Of a stretch of 36,722 nucleotides of DNA, positions 9,016-17,164 are shown one piece after another; within the stretch, counting starts at the first letter, position 1; the number at the start of each line of letters is the position of its first letter. Below the pieces are notes generated by a model. That model saw only the letters and a program-made list of their open reading frames with translations, was not told the origin of the DNA and searched no databases. A program made the position numbers and the translations under genes. Where the stretch lies: NCBI GenBank assembly GCA_014653725.1, contig JACWEC010000008.1, positions 1-36,722 on the forward strand. Direction: 5' to 3'. This DNA is from Pelagibacterales bacterium SAG-MED32. Its GTDB lineage: Bacteria > Pseudomonadota > Alphaproteobacteria > Pelagibacterales > AG-422-B15.

Positions 9016-9467
9016 TTTTTTTCTCCCATCATTTTTTTTAAATTTACTTGAGGCATATCTACAATTACACAAGTAGATGTGGCTGTAACAACAGTTCTGT
9101 TGTTTTGTTCAAGTCTTCCCTCTAGGAAAGCAATATTTTTTCCTGATTTAACTACTTGGCCATATCCAATTACTTTTCCTGGTTTTGTAGGATATAAAAA
9201 ATTAGTTTTTAGTTCTATAGTTGGTGGTCTTTTCTTAAAATGGTTTTGAAAGATAAAGGCAAGAGCAGTAGCATCATCAACCATCCCACTTACTATACCT
9301 CCTTGAACATCACCTGCAGGATTACAATATTTTTGCTCTACCTCAAATTCCATTTTAATACTTCCAGCAACAGTATTCACTTCAAGAACTGTCATGTTGA
9401 ATAGGTTAAATAATTTATTTTTGTTAAATAAATTTACCAGTTCTTCGTCTGAAATCTTACTTGTCAT
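9012..9467 (-). CDS. Hotdog-fold thioesterase, PaaI-like
   Basis: A 151-residue hotdog-fold protein probably hydrolysing acyl-CoA thioesters. The signature helix region is AGDVQGGIVSGMVDDATA (51-68), where QGG takes the place of HGG, a variant common in alphaproteobacterial relatives. The catalytic acidic residue is in MVDDA. It is in the his operon: the HIT gene ends 12 bases upstream and the MDR reductase start overlaps its stop by 4 bases (ATGA). Substrate unknown. Confidence 0.83.
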   Translation of the reverse strand: MTSKISDEELVNLFNKNKLFNLFNMTVLEVNTVAGSIKMEFEVEQKYCNPAGDVQGGIVSGMVDDATALAFIFQNHFKKRPPTIELKTNFLYPTKPGKVIGYGQVVKSGKNIAFLEGRLEQNNRTVVTATSTCVIVDMPQVNLKKMMGEKK

Positions 9468-9479
9468 TATAAATTACTC

Positions 9480-9863
9480 TTAATTTGGTTTTTCTGGAAA
9501 AACCATTGGACCTAAAGGTCTTCCAGCTAATAAATGAAAGTGAAGATGTGGTACCTCTTGATGTGCGTCATTTCCAGCATTCGCTATAACTCTATAACCA
9601 TTTCCTCCTGAATTTTCACTAATACCCAACATATCTGCAACCTTCGCAATAGCCCTATTAAATCCAATAATTTCATTATCACTAGCGTTTAGACTAAAGT
9701 CATTAATGTCTAGATAGTTTCCTTTAGGAATAATTAATGCGTGAGAAGGTGCTTGAGGCCTTATATCTTTAAAAGAGAGTACAAAGTCATCTTCATAAAT
9801 TTTATCACAGGGAATTTCACCTCTTATTATTTTTGCAAATATATTATCTTTGTCGTATCTCAT
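9480..9863 (-). CDS. HIT-family nucleotide-binding hydrolase
   Basis: A histidine-triad protein of the Hint branch, 127 residues. These hydrolyse nucleoside phosphoramidates such as AMP-lysine. The triad is H106-L-H108-F-H110 in PHLHFHLLAG, and the N-terminal CKIIRGEIP-type segment (here FAKIIRGEIPCDKIYED) fits the family. It lies immediately after hisE with a TAATG junction, so the two are translationally coupled. A hisE-HIT pairing is seen in other alphaproteobacteria, although the metabolic reason is not established. Confidence 0.92.
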   Translation of the reverse strand: MRYDKDNIFAKIIRGEIPCDKIYEDDFVLSFKDIRPQAPSHALIIPKGNYLDINDFSLNASDNEIIGFNRAIAKVADMLGISENSGGNGYRVIANAGNDAHQEVPHLHFHLLAGRPLGPMVFPEKPN

Positions 9864-10171
9864 TATTTACGTAACCCTGTTTTACCTTCCCTGCTTACTA
9901 GCTCTGCGTATATTTGGTCAGCTGAAATATCAAATTTTTTCCAGAGTACAAGCAAATGATATATGAGATCTGCAGATTCATATATTATTTGTTCTGCGTT
10001 ACCTTGCTCTGCAGCTTCAACTGTTTCAAGAGACTCTTCTTTTAATTTTTCAATGCATTTAGCTTTACCTTCAGATAAGAGCTTGGCTGTGTATGATTTA
10101 GAGGGGTCTTCTTTTGAACGTTTTTCAATAGTCTCAAATAATCGAACAAGAACATCAACTTTACTGACCAT
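9863..10171 (-). CDS. hisE: Phosphoribosyl-ATP pyrophosphatase
   Basis: HisE removes pyrophosphate from phosphoribosyl-ATP, the second step of histidine synthesis. The all-alpha MazG-like fold is indicated by K42/K44, the EE pair at 45-46 and E49, followed by ESADLIYHLLV (65-75) with metal-binding Glu65 and Asp68. Length (102) is standard for a stand-alone HisE. No HisI (cyclohydrolase) is fused to it or present in the window. Its start overlaps the DUF1330 stop by one base (TAATG), and its stop overlaps the HIT start in the same way. Confidence 0.94.
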   Translation of the reverse strand: MVSKVDVLVRLFETIEKRSKEDPSKSYTAKLLSEGKAKCIEKLKEESLETVEAAEQGNAEQIIYESADLIYHLLVLWKKFDISADQIYAELVSREGKTGLRK

Positions 10172-10458
10172 TATTCATAACCTTCAACAATAGCAAAAAG
10201 TCTATCCTTATCTTCACCAAGCAATTTTTTTGCCTCTTGATATTCCTTACTGTTATAAGCTTTTTTTGCATTATCGAATGAAGAGTATTCTACTACGACA
10301 TTTCGTTCGTACTCTTTTCCCTCAGCAATAACTTGACTTCCTCCACGCACTAAGAACTTACCATCGTATTTTTGCACTGCCTTAGAAGCAAGTTCAGCAT
10401 ACATCTTTTGTTTATCGGGATGAAGTACATTTACTTTTGCAATCCAATAACCTTTCAT
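10171..10458 (-). CDS. DUF1330 protein
   Basis: A 95-residue protein of the DUF1330 family, a small ferredoxin-like alpha+beta barrel fold related to antibiotic-biosynthesis-type monooxygenases. Visible family features are the N-terminal KGYWIAKVNV strand, KFLVRGG, the VVVEYSSFDNAKKAY segment and the C-terminal EYQEAKKL. No biochemical function is established. It sits between hisF (2 bases after its stop) and hisE (TAATG overlap), so it is made together with histidine enzymes. Whether it takes part in the pathway is unknown. Confidence 0.85.
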   Translation of the reverse strand: MKGYWIAKVNVLHPDKQKMYAELASKAVQKYDGKFLVRGGSQVIAEGKEYERNVVVEYSSFDNAKKAYNSKEYQEAKKLLGEDKDRLFAIVEGYE

Positions 10459-10460
10459 GA

Positions 10461-11219
10461 TTAGATCCTAACTGGAATATTATTATCAGCAAGATATCTT
10501 TTAACTTCACCTATGCTGTATTCACCAAAGTGAAAAATAGAAGCAGCAAGTAATGCACTTGCCCCCCCTTCAAGAATGCCATCGAGAAGATGGCTCAAGT
10601 TGCCAACCCCACCTGACGCAATAACTGGTACATTAACTTTTGAAGTAACAGCTTTTAATAGTTTATTGTCAAACCCACTTTTTGTTCCATCTCTATCCAT
10701 TGATGTAAGCAATATTTCTCCTGCACCTAGTTTTGCCACTTCATTGCAGTAAGTAACAACATCAATGTTGGTTTCTTTTCTCCCACCATGAGTGAATACT
10801 TTCCATTGATTTTCAGCGGTTTCTTTTGCATCTACAGCTATCACGATTGTTGATGAACCATACTTGTTTGCAGCCTCAGCTACTAAATCAATATTATCAA
10901 CTGCTGCTGTATTTATTGAAACTTTATCTGCTCCAAAATGAAGTAAACGTGAAATATCATCCAAATTCCTGACACCTCCACCTACTGTAAGTGGTATGAA
11001 ACAATTCTCAGCCGTTTTTTTTACCACCTCTAGCAATGTGTCTCTGTTATCACTTGACGCAGTAATATCTAAAAAACAAAGCTCGTCAGCTCCTTCAGCA
11101 TTATAGATTATAGCTTGTTCGACTGGATCTCCTGCATCAACTAGATCGATAAAATTAACCCCTTTAACAACTCTGCCATTATCAACATCTAAACAGGGTA
11201 TAATTCTTTTTTTTAACAT
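10461..11219 (-). CDS. hisF: Imidazole glycerol phosphate synthase, cyclase subunit
   Basis: HisF uses ammonia delivered by HisH to convert PRFAR into imidazole glycerol phosphate and AICAR. The (beta/alpha)8 barrel of 252 residues shows [16 protein letters not shown] with catalytic Asp11, the phosphate-binding VGGGVRN (79-85) and catalytic Asp130 in VIAVDAK. SGGVGNL closes the second phosphate site. Length is normal. The start overlaps the hisA stop by one base (TAATG), which favours stoichiometric synthesis with HisA and HisH. Confidence 0.97.
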   Translation of the reverse strand: MLKKRIIPCLDVDNGRVVKGVNFIDLVDAGDPVEQAIIYNAEGADELCFLDITASSDNRDTLLEVVKKTAENCFIPLTVGGGVRNLDDISRLLHFGADKVSINTAAVDNIDLVAEAANKYGSSTIVIAVDAKETAENQWKVFTHGGRKETNIDVVTYCNEVAKLGAGEILLTSMDRDGTKSGFDNKLLKAVTSKVNVPVIASGGVGNLSHLLDGILEGGASALLAASIFHFGEYSIGEVKRYLADNNIPVRI

Positions 11220-11944
11220 TATTTACTTAATATTTTTAATGCGTCTTTAATATCAATATTTTTGTCATAAATTGCTTTACCAACAATAACACCTTTCATT
11301 TGAGAGTAATTTTTACCTTTGATATTTTTTATATCATCAATTGACGACACACCGCCTGAAGCAACGCACAAAAAACTCGTCATTTTCATGACATTCTCCA
11401 GCATATCATAGTTAATTCCTTTTTTCATTCCATCTCTCATCACGTCTGTACATATAATTGAATTCATTTTTAAACCTTCAATCGATAATAAAAATTTCTC
11501 AAGATTAATTGACTTAACTTCACTCCAACCACGAAGAGCGACTTGCTCATTTTTAATGTCTAGGGCAATAGACATTTTGTTTGGATATTTCTGAATAGCA
11601 GTTTGAAATAATTCATAATCTTCAAATGCTGCTGTTCCAAGTATTACATTTTGTATGCCAATATTGATTAAGGTTTCAACTGATTTTATATTTCGAATAC
11701 CTCCACCAAATTGCAATTTCAAATTTGTTTTTGACGAAATCTCTTCAATTGACTTTACGTTTTCTGATTGACCCGCCAAAGCTCCATCCAAATCTACACA
11801 ATGAAGCCAACTTATCCCTAGATCTTCAAATAACTTAGCCTGATCTAAGGGTGAATTATTATAAGTAGTAGATTTATTAAAATCGCCCTGGACAAGGCGT
11901 ACACATTTACCATCTTTCAAATCAATAGCGGGAAATAAGATCAT
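11219..11944 (-). CDS. hisA: ProFAR isomerase
   Basis: HisA isomerises ProFAR to PRFAR. The barrel shows [18 protein letters not shown] with catalytic Asp8, FGGGIRN (79-85) and the second catalytic Asp129 (IALDIK). Length from the chosen ATG is 241 residues, as usual. The ATG at 11944 gives a one-base TAATG overlap with hisH, the same junction type as neighbouring genes. A GTG at 11956 would add 4 residues and overlap hisH more, so I rejected it. Its paralogue hisF follows directly. Confidence 0.96.
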   Translation of the reverse strand: MILFPAIDLKDGKCVRLVQGDFNKSTTYNNSPLDQAKLFEDLGISWLHCVDLDGALAGQSENVKSIEEISSKTNLKLQFGGGIRNIKSVETLINIGIQNVILGTAAFEDYELFQTAIQKYPNKMSIALDIKNEQVALRGWSEVKSINLEKFLLSIEGLKMNSIICTDVMRDGMKKGINYDMLENVMKMTSFLCVASGGVSSIDDIKNIKGKNYSQMKGVIVGKAIYDKNIDIKDALKILSK

Positions 11945-12579
11945 TATGGCTTCCACTCTAAAAAGTTATGAATTATTTTTTTTCCATTTATATGGCTTTT
12001 TTCAGGATGGAATTGTGTACCACATATATTTTCCTTGCAAACTGCCGCCGTAATTTGATCAGGGTATTTAGTCGTAGCTATAGAATGTTCATTTTTTTGA
12101 TTCTGAAAATAAAAACTGTGAACAAAATAAAAATCTGACCCTTGCTCACAATTATCAAATAACTTGTGGTCTGAAAACGTAATCTCATTCCATCCCATGT
12201 GAGGGATCTTATATTCTTTAGGAGATGTAATTCTTCTTACTTCACCTGGTATCCAGCCAAAACCTGAGTGTGCACCAAACTCATATGATAGATCAGCCAG
12301 CAACTGCATACCCACACATATCCCCATAAAAGGGACTTTATTTTTTATAACCGAAACTTCAAGTGATGCTTGCAAACCTTCTATGTTTAAAATTGCATTT
12401 TTACAATCACCGAAAGCACCTACTCCAGGCAACACAATCTTATCGGCTGACTGAATCTCTTTAGGGTCATTGGTCACAATAATATTGTAAGGATTGCTTA
12501 AATCTGAGCTTACGCTTTCAAAAGCTTTATGAACAGAATGTAAATTTCCTGAACCGAAATTTATTATAGCTAGATTCAT
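11944..12579 (-). CDS. hisH: Imidazole glycerol phosphate synthase, glutaminase subunit
   Basis: HisH is a class I glutamine amidotransferase that supplies ammonia to HisF. The nucleophile is Cys88 in GICVGMQLL, and the His-Glu pair is H191/E193 in QFHPEKSH. The oxyanion-related PGVGAFG (51-57) is present. All catalytic residues are intact in the 211-residue protein. Its start overlaps the bcp stop by 4 bases (ATGA), and hisA follows with a TAATG junction. Confidence 0.96.
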   Translation of the reverse strand: MNLAIINFGSGNLHSVHKAFESVSSDLSNPYNIIVTNDPKEIQSADKIVLPGVGAFGDCKNAILNIEGLQASLEVSVIKNKVPFMGICVGMQLLADLSYEFGAHSGFGWIPGEVRRITSPKEYKIPHMGWNEITFSDHKLFDNCEQGSDFYFVHSFYFQNQKNEHSIATTKYPDQITAAVCKENICGTQFHPEKSHINGKKIIHNFLEWKP

Positions 12580-13037
12580 TTACTGAATTCTTTAATGGTA
12601 TCTAAAACTTCCTCGACATGATTATTAACTTTTACTTTTCGCCATATTTTTAGGATCTTGCCATTTTTGCCCACAAGAAAAGTTGATCTTTCAATTCCCT
12701 TGTAGGTTCGTCCGTACATGCTTTTATTAACCCAAACTCCAAATTTTTCACAAATTTTTTCACTCTCATCAGAAAGAAGATTAAATTTTAATTTATATTT
12801 TTCAGCGAATTTACTTTGACGTTGAACAGAGTCTTTTGAAATTCCAAAAACCGTAGTCTCAAACTTGTTGAATTTTTTTAAATTACTTTGGAATTCACAA
12901 GATTCCTTTGTGCAGCCTGGGGTATCGGCTTTTGGATAAAAATAAATGATGGTCATATCTTTAGCTGGCAATTTAACTGCATCACCCTTTTGGTTATTAA
13001 GCTTAAAGGATGGAAGTTTTTGTCCTTCTTTTAGCAT
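12576..13037 (-). CDS. bcp: Thioredoxin-dependent peroxiredoxin (Bcp/PrxQ)
   Basis: A PrxQ-type peroxiredoxin of 153 residues that reduces hydrogen and alkyl peroxides. The motif YFYPKADTPGCTKESCEF contains the peroxidatic Cys42 and the resolving Cys47 five residues later, the classical PrxQ arrangement. It lies inside the histidine operon, 2 bases after hisB and overlapping hisH by 4 bases (ATGA). It must therefore be co-translated with his genes. I see no frameshift or compositional break. Confidence 0.93.
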   Translation of the reverse strand: MLKEGQKLPSFKLNNQKGDAVKLPAKDMTIIYFYPKADTPGCTKESCEFQSNLKKFNKFETTVFGISKDSVQRQSKFAEKYKLKFNLLSDESEKICEKFGVWVNKSMYGRTYKGIERSTFLVGKNGKILKIWRKVKVNNHVEEVLDTIKEFSK

Positions 13038-13039
13038 GA

Positions 13040-13639
13040 TTATAGTTGGCCTTTTGTAGACGGTACTATGTTGCCCTCGCGTTTATTTACTTGAACTGCT
13101 AATCTTAAGCTTCGCGCAAGGGCTTTAAAGCATGACTCAATGATGTGGTGATTATTTTCTCCGTAAATATTCTCAACATGTAGGGTCGTTCCACTTGCCT
13201 GCGCAAATGCCTGAAACCATTCTTTAAAAAGCTCTGTATCAAAATCACCTTGTGAAGAAGTTATTTTGGGTGCACTAAATTTTACATTCCATATTAAGTA
13301 AGGACGATTGGATAGATCAAGGGCAACTCGTGAAAGCGTTTCATCCATTGGTATGTAAGAGTGAGCGTAACGATTAATGCCTTGTCTATTACCTAATGCT
13401 TTTGACAAGCATTCCCCTATTGCAATACCAGTGTCTTCTGTTGTGTGGTGGTAATCAATATGTGTATCACCTGTAGCCTTAATGTTCATATCGATTAACG
13501 AATGCTTTGAAAATTGTTCCAACATGTGGTCAAGGAAACCTATTCCAGTTTTCACATTATACGAACCTGTGCCATCAATATTGATTTCAACGTTAATGGA
13601 AGTTTCTTTTGTCTCTCTTTTATAATTTGCAGTTCTCAT
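13040..13639 (-). CDS. hisB: Imidazoleglycerol-phosphate dehydratase
   Basis: HisB dehydrates imidazole glycerol phosphate. The manganese-binding motifs are [11 protein letters not shown] (36-46), HHTTED (64-69) and, near the C-terminus, [18 protein letters not shown] start at the ATG at 13639 (199 residues, beginning [13 protein letters not shown]), which matches the usual family N-terminus. A GTG at 13651 would add 4 residues. This is a stand-alone dehydratase with no HisN phosphatase domain. It is the first gene of the minus-strand operon and is divergent from hslV. Confidence 0.95.
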   Translation of the reverse strand: MRTANYKRETKETSINVEINIDGTGSYNVKTGIGFLDHMLEQFSKHSLIDMNIKATGDTHIDYHHTTEDTGIAIGECLSKALGNRQGINRYAHSYIPMDETLSRVALDLSNRPYLIWNVKFSAPKITSSQGDFDTELFKEWFQAFAQASGTTLHVENIYGENNHHIIESCFKALARSLRLAVQVNKREGNIVPSTKGQL

Positions 13640-13705
13640 ATCAAAATCCACTCGGTTTTTATCAATAAATTACTGATTTATCTATAAAAAATATAATTTT
13701 TGAGC

Positions 13706-13739
13706 AATAAATAGCCTTGAAGTTATCGAATAAATAGCC
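13706..13739 (+). repeat. Two direct copies of AATAAATAGCC, 23-bp period
   Basis: AATAAATAGCC occurs exactly at 13706-13716 and again at 13729-13739, a start-to-start distance of 23 bases (about two helical turns). The first copy ends on the first C of the hslV -35-like element. The second runs into the -10-like element. Such spacing would put two protein-binding sites on the same DNA face. The repeat itself is certain; its role as an operator is inference. Confidence 0.75.
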
Positions 13740-13745
13740 ACATAT
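13716..13745 (+). promoter_or_regulatory. Predicted heat-shock (RpoH-type) promoter of hslVU
   Basis: CTTGAAG at 13716-13722, 15 bases, then CCACATAT at 13738-13745. This is 6 of 7 and 7 of 8 against the enterobacterial sigma32 consensus CTTGAAA-N13-15-CCCCATNT. HslVU is a classical heat-shock operon, so the location makes sense. The -10 ends only 8 bases before the hslV ATG at 13754, so transcription would begin within a few bases of the start codon. No Shine-Dalgarno is present. Confidence 0.55.
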
Positions 13746-13753
13746 CATGAATA

Positions 13754-14305
13754 ATGGAAAATCAGCAAAGTACATCATGGCACGGGACTACAATCATCAG
13801 TGTTCGAAAAGGCAGTCAAGTAGTCGTTGCTGGAGATGGGCAGGTAAGTTTAGGCAATACTGTAATTAAAGGTACAGCCCAAAAAGTGAGGAAAATTGGA
13901 GACGGAAGTGTCATTGCTGGCTTCGCAGGAGCAACCGCCGACGCATTTACCTTATTTGAAAGACTAGAAGCAAAATTAGAAAAGCACCCAAAACAATTAA
14001 CAAGAGCGTGTGTTGAGCTTGCTAAAGATTGGAGAACTGACAAATATCTTAGAAGGCTGGAAGCACTACTGACTGTTGCTGACTCATCTACCTCATTGCT
14101 TATTACTGGAATGGGTGACGTATTAGACCCTGAGGGATCTGTCATTGGCATCGGAAGTGGCGGTAACTATGCATTGTCGGCAGCAAAAGCACTTATCGAT
14201 AGTGATTTAACCGCTGAGGAAATTGCTTTGAAGTCACTTAAGATTGCAGGAGAAATTTGTGTTTTCACTAATAACAATATTACTCTAGAAAAAATAGAAT
14301 ATTAA
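13754..14305 (+). CDS. hslV: HslV, ATP-dependent protease peptidase subunit
   Basis: HslV forms the proteolytic double ring of the HslUV (ClpYQ) protease. The 183-residue protein has a short propeptide ending SWHG, after which Thr12 becomes the N-terminal nucleophile (TTIISVRKG). [14 protein letters not shown] is the family signature and GSGGNYA lies in the C-terminal half. The start is fixed: no ATG, GTG or TTG lies between 13754 and the Thr codon, and an in-frame stop occurs just upstream. The start lacks a Shine-Dalgarno sequence. hslU follows after 2 bases. Confidence 0.97.
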   Translation: MENQQSTSWHGTTIISVRKGSQVVVAGDGQVSLGNTVIKGTAQKVRKIGDGSVIAGFAGATADAFTLFERLEAKLEKHPKQLTRACVELAKDWRTDKYLRRLEALLTVADSSTSLLITGMGDVLDPEGSVIGIGSGGNYALSAAKALIDSDLTAEEIALKSLKIAGEICVFTNNNITLEKIEY

Positions 14306-14307
14306 TC

Positions 14308-15612
14308 ATGCAAGCATTTTCACCTCGAGAAATAGTCTCTGAACTGGATAGATATATTATTGGTCAGGATGATGCCAAGAAGTCAGTTGCTATTGCACTA
14401 AGAAACAGGTGGAGAAGACAACAACTTCCCGAAGATATGAGAGAAGAAGTTCTTCCAAAAAATATTTTAATGATTGGACCGACTGGTATTGGTAAAACAG
14501 AAATCTCTAGAAGACTTTCAAAACTAGCTCAAGCCCCTTTTATGAAAGTTGAAGCAACAAAGTTTACCGAAGTTGGTTACGTTGGAAGAGATGTTGAGTC
14601 TATTGTTCGTGATTTAATTGAAATTGCCATCACTATGGTACGTGAAATTAAAAGAAAAGAAGTTAAAGCTAAGGCACAACTAGCTGCTGAGGAACGAGTG
14701 TTGGACTCATTAGTTGGTCCTGGCGCTGGACCTACTACGCGTGAAAGTTTTAGAAAAAAATTAAGGAACGGAGAGCTTGAAGAAAAAGAAATCGAAGTAT
14801 CAGTTCAAGATACTGGATCATTTCCTACAATTGATTTACAAGGAGGACAAGGAGCTGGTGTTGGCATGATTAATCTCAATGATATGCTAGGTAAAGCAAT
14901 GGGTCCAAAGACAAAAAAGAAGAAAATGACTGTAGAAGACTCATATGAAACACTTGTAAATGAAGAGTCGGATAAACTTATTGATACGGACCAAATCGTA
15001 AATGAGGCAAAAAAAGCCGTCGAAGACAATGGTATCGTTTTCATTGATGAAATAGATAAAGTCTGCGCACGCAGTGAGAGAGTGGGCGGTGATGTATCTC
15101 GAGAGGGTGTTCAGAGAGATCTTCTTCCACTAATTGAAGGCACAACCGTGAATACAAAGCATGGCACTATAAAAACAGATCATATACTGTTTATCGCTTC
15201 AGGCGCTTTTCAACTATCAAAACCATCGGATTTACTGCCCGAACTGCAAGGAAGGCTACCGATAAGAGTAAGCTTAAAAGCATTAACGCAAGAGGACTTT
15301 AAACGTATACTCACTGAACCGAAGTATAGTTTGATTAAACAATATGAAGCTTTATTGGGAACTGAGAATGTCAAAATCAACTTCAGTAAGGATGGAATTG
15401 ACGCCATTGCGACTCTTGCTGTTGATATAAATTCAACAATTGAAAATATTGGGGCACGAAGACTTCATACAATTCTTGAAAGAGTTTTAGAAGATATTAG
15501 TTTTTCTGCAGCTGACAAAGGTGGAGAAAATATCACAATAGATGCAGAGTATGTGAAAAGTAATGTTAGCGAACTATCTAGAGACACAGATTTATCTAAA
15601 TTCATTCTTTAA
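14308..15612 (+). CDS. hslU: HslU, AAA+ unfoldase of the HslUV protease
   Basis: HslU unfolds substrates and feeds them to HslV. It has Walker A GPTGIGKT (57-64), the pore loop GYVG (90-93), Walker B VFIDEID (244-250), and the inserted I domain at about 110-240. The C-terminus ends DLSKFIL, the tail that docks into HslV and is diagnostic for the family. Length is 434 residues, normal. It is 2 bases downstream of hslV and clearly in the same operon. Confidence 0.98.
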   Translation: MQAFSPREIVSELDRYIIGQDDAKKSVAIALRNRWRRQQLPEDMREEVLPKNILMIGPTGIGKTEISRRLSKLAQAPFMKVEATKFTEVGYVGRDVESIVRDLIEIAITMVREIKRKEVKAKAQLAAEERVLDSLVGPGAGPTTRESFRKKLRNGELEEKEIEVSVQDTGSFPTIDLQGGQGAGVGMINLNDMLGKAMGPKTKKKKMTVEDSYETLVNEESDKLIDTDQIVNEAKKAVEDNGIVFIDEIDKVCARSERVGGDVSREGVQRDLLPLIEGTTVNTKHGTIKTDHILFIASGAFQLSKPSDLLPELQGRLPIRVSLKALTQEDFKRILTEPKYSLIKQYEALLGTENVKINFSKDGIDAIATLAVDINSTIENIGARRLHTILERVLEDISFSAADKGGENITIDAEYVKSNVSELSRDTDLSKFIL

Positions 15613-15615
15613 GCA

Positions 15616-16044
15616 ATGTCTTTAAAAGAAAAAACAACATATATCAATAAATTGAAAGTACGATATTCAGAAGTTGATAGACAGAATATTGTTTATAACT
15701 CTCACTACCTAACTTATTATGACATTTCCTTAAGTGAGATGCTTGATAGTTTATTTGATCAAGAAGAATATATTAAAGAAACCAATAATGAATTTCATAC
15801 AGTCGCGGCTCAATTAAATTTTAAAAATCCAGCAAGATTAAATGATGAAGTTAATGTTTTTACTGCAATTAAGAAAATTGGAAATTCAAGTATTACGTTC
15901 ACACAAGAAATATATAGAGATGGATCTGATGAATTGATTAATGAAGCCGAAATTATATGGGTAAACACTAATCAAGATGAAATGAAGCCAACATCTATTC
16001 CAGAAGATTTAAAAAATAAGTTTAGTAAATATTTATTAGATTAG
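15616..16044 (+). CDS. YbgC/FadM-type acyl-CoA thioesterase
   Basis: A 142-residue hotdog thioesterase of the 4-hydroxybenzoyl-CoA thioesterase/YbgC group. The signature VRYSEVDRQNIVYNSHYLTY (15-34) has catalytic Asp21 and the family Tyr/His positions. It begins 3 bases after hslU, so it is likely read from the same transcript. The 3' end overlaps the convergent Tim44-like gene by 4 bases at the stop codons. Substrate unknown. Confidence 0.85.
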   Translation: MSLKEKTTYINKLKVRYSEVDRQNIVYNSHYLTYYDISLSEMLDSLFDQEEYIKETNNEFHTVAAQLNFKNPARLNDEVNVFTAIKKIGNSSITFTQEIYRDGSDELINEAEIIWVNTNQDEMKPTSIPEDLKNKFSKYLLD

Positions 16045-16655
16045 TCAGTAGTCGCTGCTAGTAGCCAATTAGAACCTTTTGATTTTTGATTTTTTTCAAA
16101 AGTCCAAACATCAGTTATTTTTTGAACTTGATTCAAACTTCCTGAAATAACTTCATCTTTACTGTTCTTTATACACGTAATCATTTCAGAGATGAATCTC
16201 ACACTAACTTCCATAGGATTCTTCTTTAAATCTTTGTGAACAATTTCGGACTTTTCAATTCCAATGAAATTAAATTCTACTGATTCATTTTTATTATTAC
16301 GATCATCGATGACAGAAGAAAAGCTATCCATGACATCGCTTGATAAAAGAGGCTTTAAGGCTTCCTTGTTGCCGTTTTCAAAATTAGTAACAATAGTCTC
16401 ATAAGCATTTGATGCACCTTTAAGAAAATCATCCTTGTCAAACCAGCCATCTTCTCTGCTTGGTACATCACCCTTAGGCTTGATTTCTATAACCTTCTCA
16501 GTTTGAGCTTGTTGAGGAGTTTCGTAATTGAAGGAAGATTTATCGGTTTTCTCATGACCTGTTCGTCTTCCAAGGACACTTCTTAAACGTAATAAAACTA
16601 TGCCAGCTATAATGGCTAGTATTAATATATCTAGGTATTGAAATGCTTCACTCAT
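16041..16655 (-). CDS. Tim44-like (TimA-type) membrane-associated protein
   Basis: A 204-residue protein with one N-terminal membrane helix (about 8-25), a charged low-complexity linker (about 30-65), and a C-terminal Tim44-like domain (about 70-200). Alphaproteobacterial relatives are the bacterial counterparts of the mitochondrial import component Tim44. The inner-membrane role in bacteria is only partly understood. Divergence from fxsA-secB is a typical context and fits a link to protein translocation. A TATAAT on the minus strand lies 10 bases before its ATG. No Shine-Dalgarno is visible. Confidence 0.85.
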   Translation of the reverse strand: MSEAFQYLDILILAIIAGIVLLRLRSVLGRRTGHEKTDKSSFNYETPQQAQTEKVIEIKPKGDVPSREDGWFDKDDFLKGASNAYETIVTNFENGNKEALKPLLSSDVMDSFSSVIDDRNNKNESVEFNFIGIEKSEIVHKDLKKNPMEVSVRFISEMITCIKNSKDEVISGSLNQVQKITDVWTFEKNQKSKGSNWLLAATTD

Positions 16656-16665
16656 ATGTACTAAT

Positions 16666-16671
16666 ATTATA
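16666..16671 (-). promoter_or_regulatory. -10 element for the Tim44-like gene
   Basis: The minus strand reads TATAAT here, exactly matching the sigma70 -10 consensus, with 10 bases between it and the ATG at 16655. The -35 position (about 16689-16694) is weak. The mRNA leader would be only a few bases long. AT-rich background makes a chance match possible. Confidence 0.35.
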
Positions 16672-16720
16672 AGATTCTTATTTAGGTATTTAAACTAAAG
16701 TTTCAACATTTATAGCTATT

Positions 16721-17164
16721 TTGTTCATATTATTACTCATTATATTTGTCGTTATCCCGGTCATTGAGATTAGTCTTTTTATTGAAATCGGCAGTTTTAT
16801 TGGCTCATTTAACACAATCTTACTAATTTTTACGACAGCATTGATAGGAGTTTACTTTGTTAGGCAACAAGGCATCAGTACCTATTATAAGTTATATAAC
16901 CAAATTCAAAATCAAGAAGTCCCAATTCAAACTATGTTTGAAGGGTTGGTGATATTGATATCTGGAATTTTACTAATCACTCCAGGCTTTTTCACAGACG
17001 CATTAGGGTTCCTTGGACTCATTCCCCTTACAAGAGTTATTTTCATAAAGATTGTGGCAAACTCTATTCTTTCTAGATATGGTATGAAAAATCAAAATCC
17101 AGATGATGTATCAATTGAAGGGGACTTTGAAGAAATAAATGACGATGAGGATAGAATAAAATAA
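16721..17164 (+). CDS. fxsA: FxsA-family membrane protein
   Basis: A 147-residue polytopic inner-membrane protein of the FxsA family, known in E. coli for suppressing F-plasmid exclusion of phage T7; the native role is unclear. Hydrophobic segments lie at about 2-20, 27-45 and 72-95, followed by a hydrophilic acidic tail. FVRQQGIST after the second segment and LLITPGFFTDALGFLGLIPLTR are family signatures. The start is a TTG at 16721: in-frame upstream sequence has no ATG, GTG or TTG before a stop at 16691. No Shine-Dalgarno is seen. secB starts on its stop codon (TAATG). Confidence 0.88.
   Translation: MFILLLIIFVVIPVIEISLFIEIGSFIGSFNTILLIFTTALIGVYFVRQQGISTYYKLYNQIQNQEVPIQTMFEGLVILISGILLITPGFFTDALGFLGLIPLTRVIFIKIVANSILSRYGMKNQNPDDVSIEGDFEEINDDEDRIK

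Larger units (their letters stand above)
13640..13753. promoter_or_regulatory. Divergent hisB-hslV control region
   Basis: This 114-base gap separates the divergent hisB and hslV starts and must hold promoters for both operons. On the plus strand it carries a heat-shock-like promoter for hslV and a tandem 11-bp repeat (entered separately). On the minus strand a weak candidate for hisB is TTGCTC (complement of 13702-13707) with TATAGA (complement of 13681-13686), but the 15-base spacing is short. I see no histidine-rich leader peptide or attenuator hairpin, so regulation by attenuation is not supported. Confidence 0.5.

Noticed and set aside
8999-9072. Longer N-terminus for the MDR reductase (start at 9072)
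   Set aside because: It would overlap the thioesterase gene by 61 bases, and the added residues do not resemble the family. The ATGA start at 9015 fits better.
13640-13753. His leader peptide/attenuator before hisB
   Set aside because: No short open frame with a run of His codons and no paired hairpins were seen on the minus strand.
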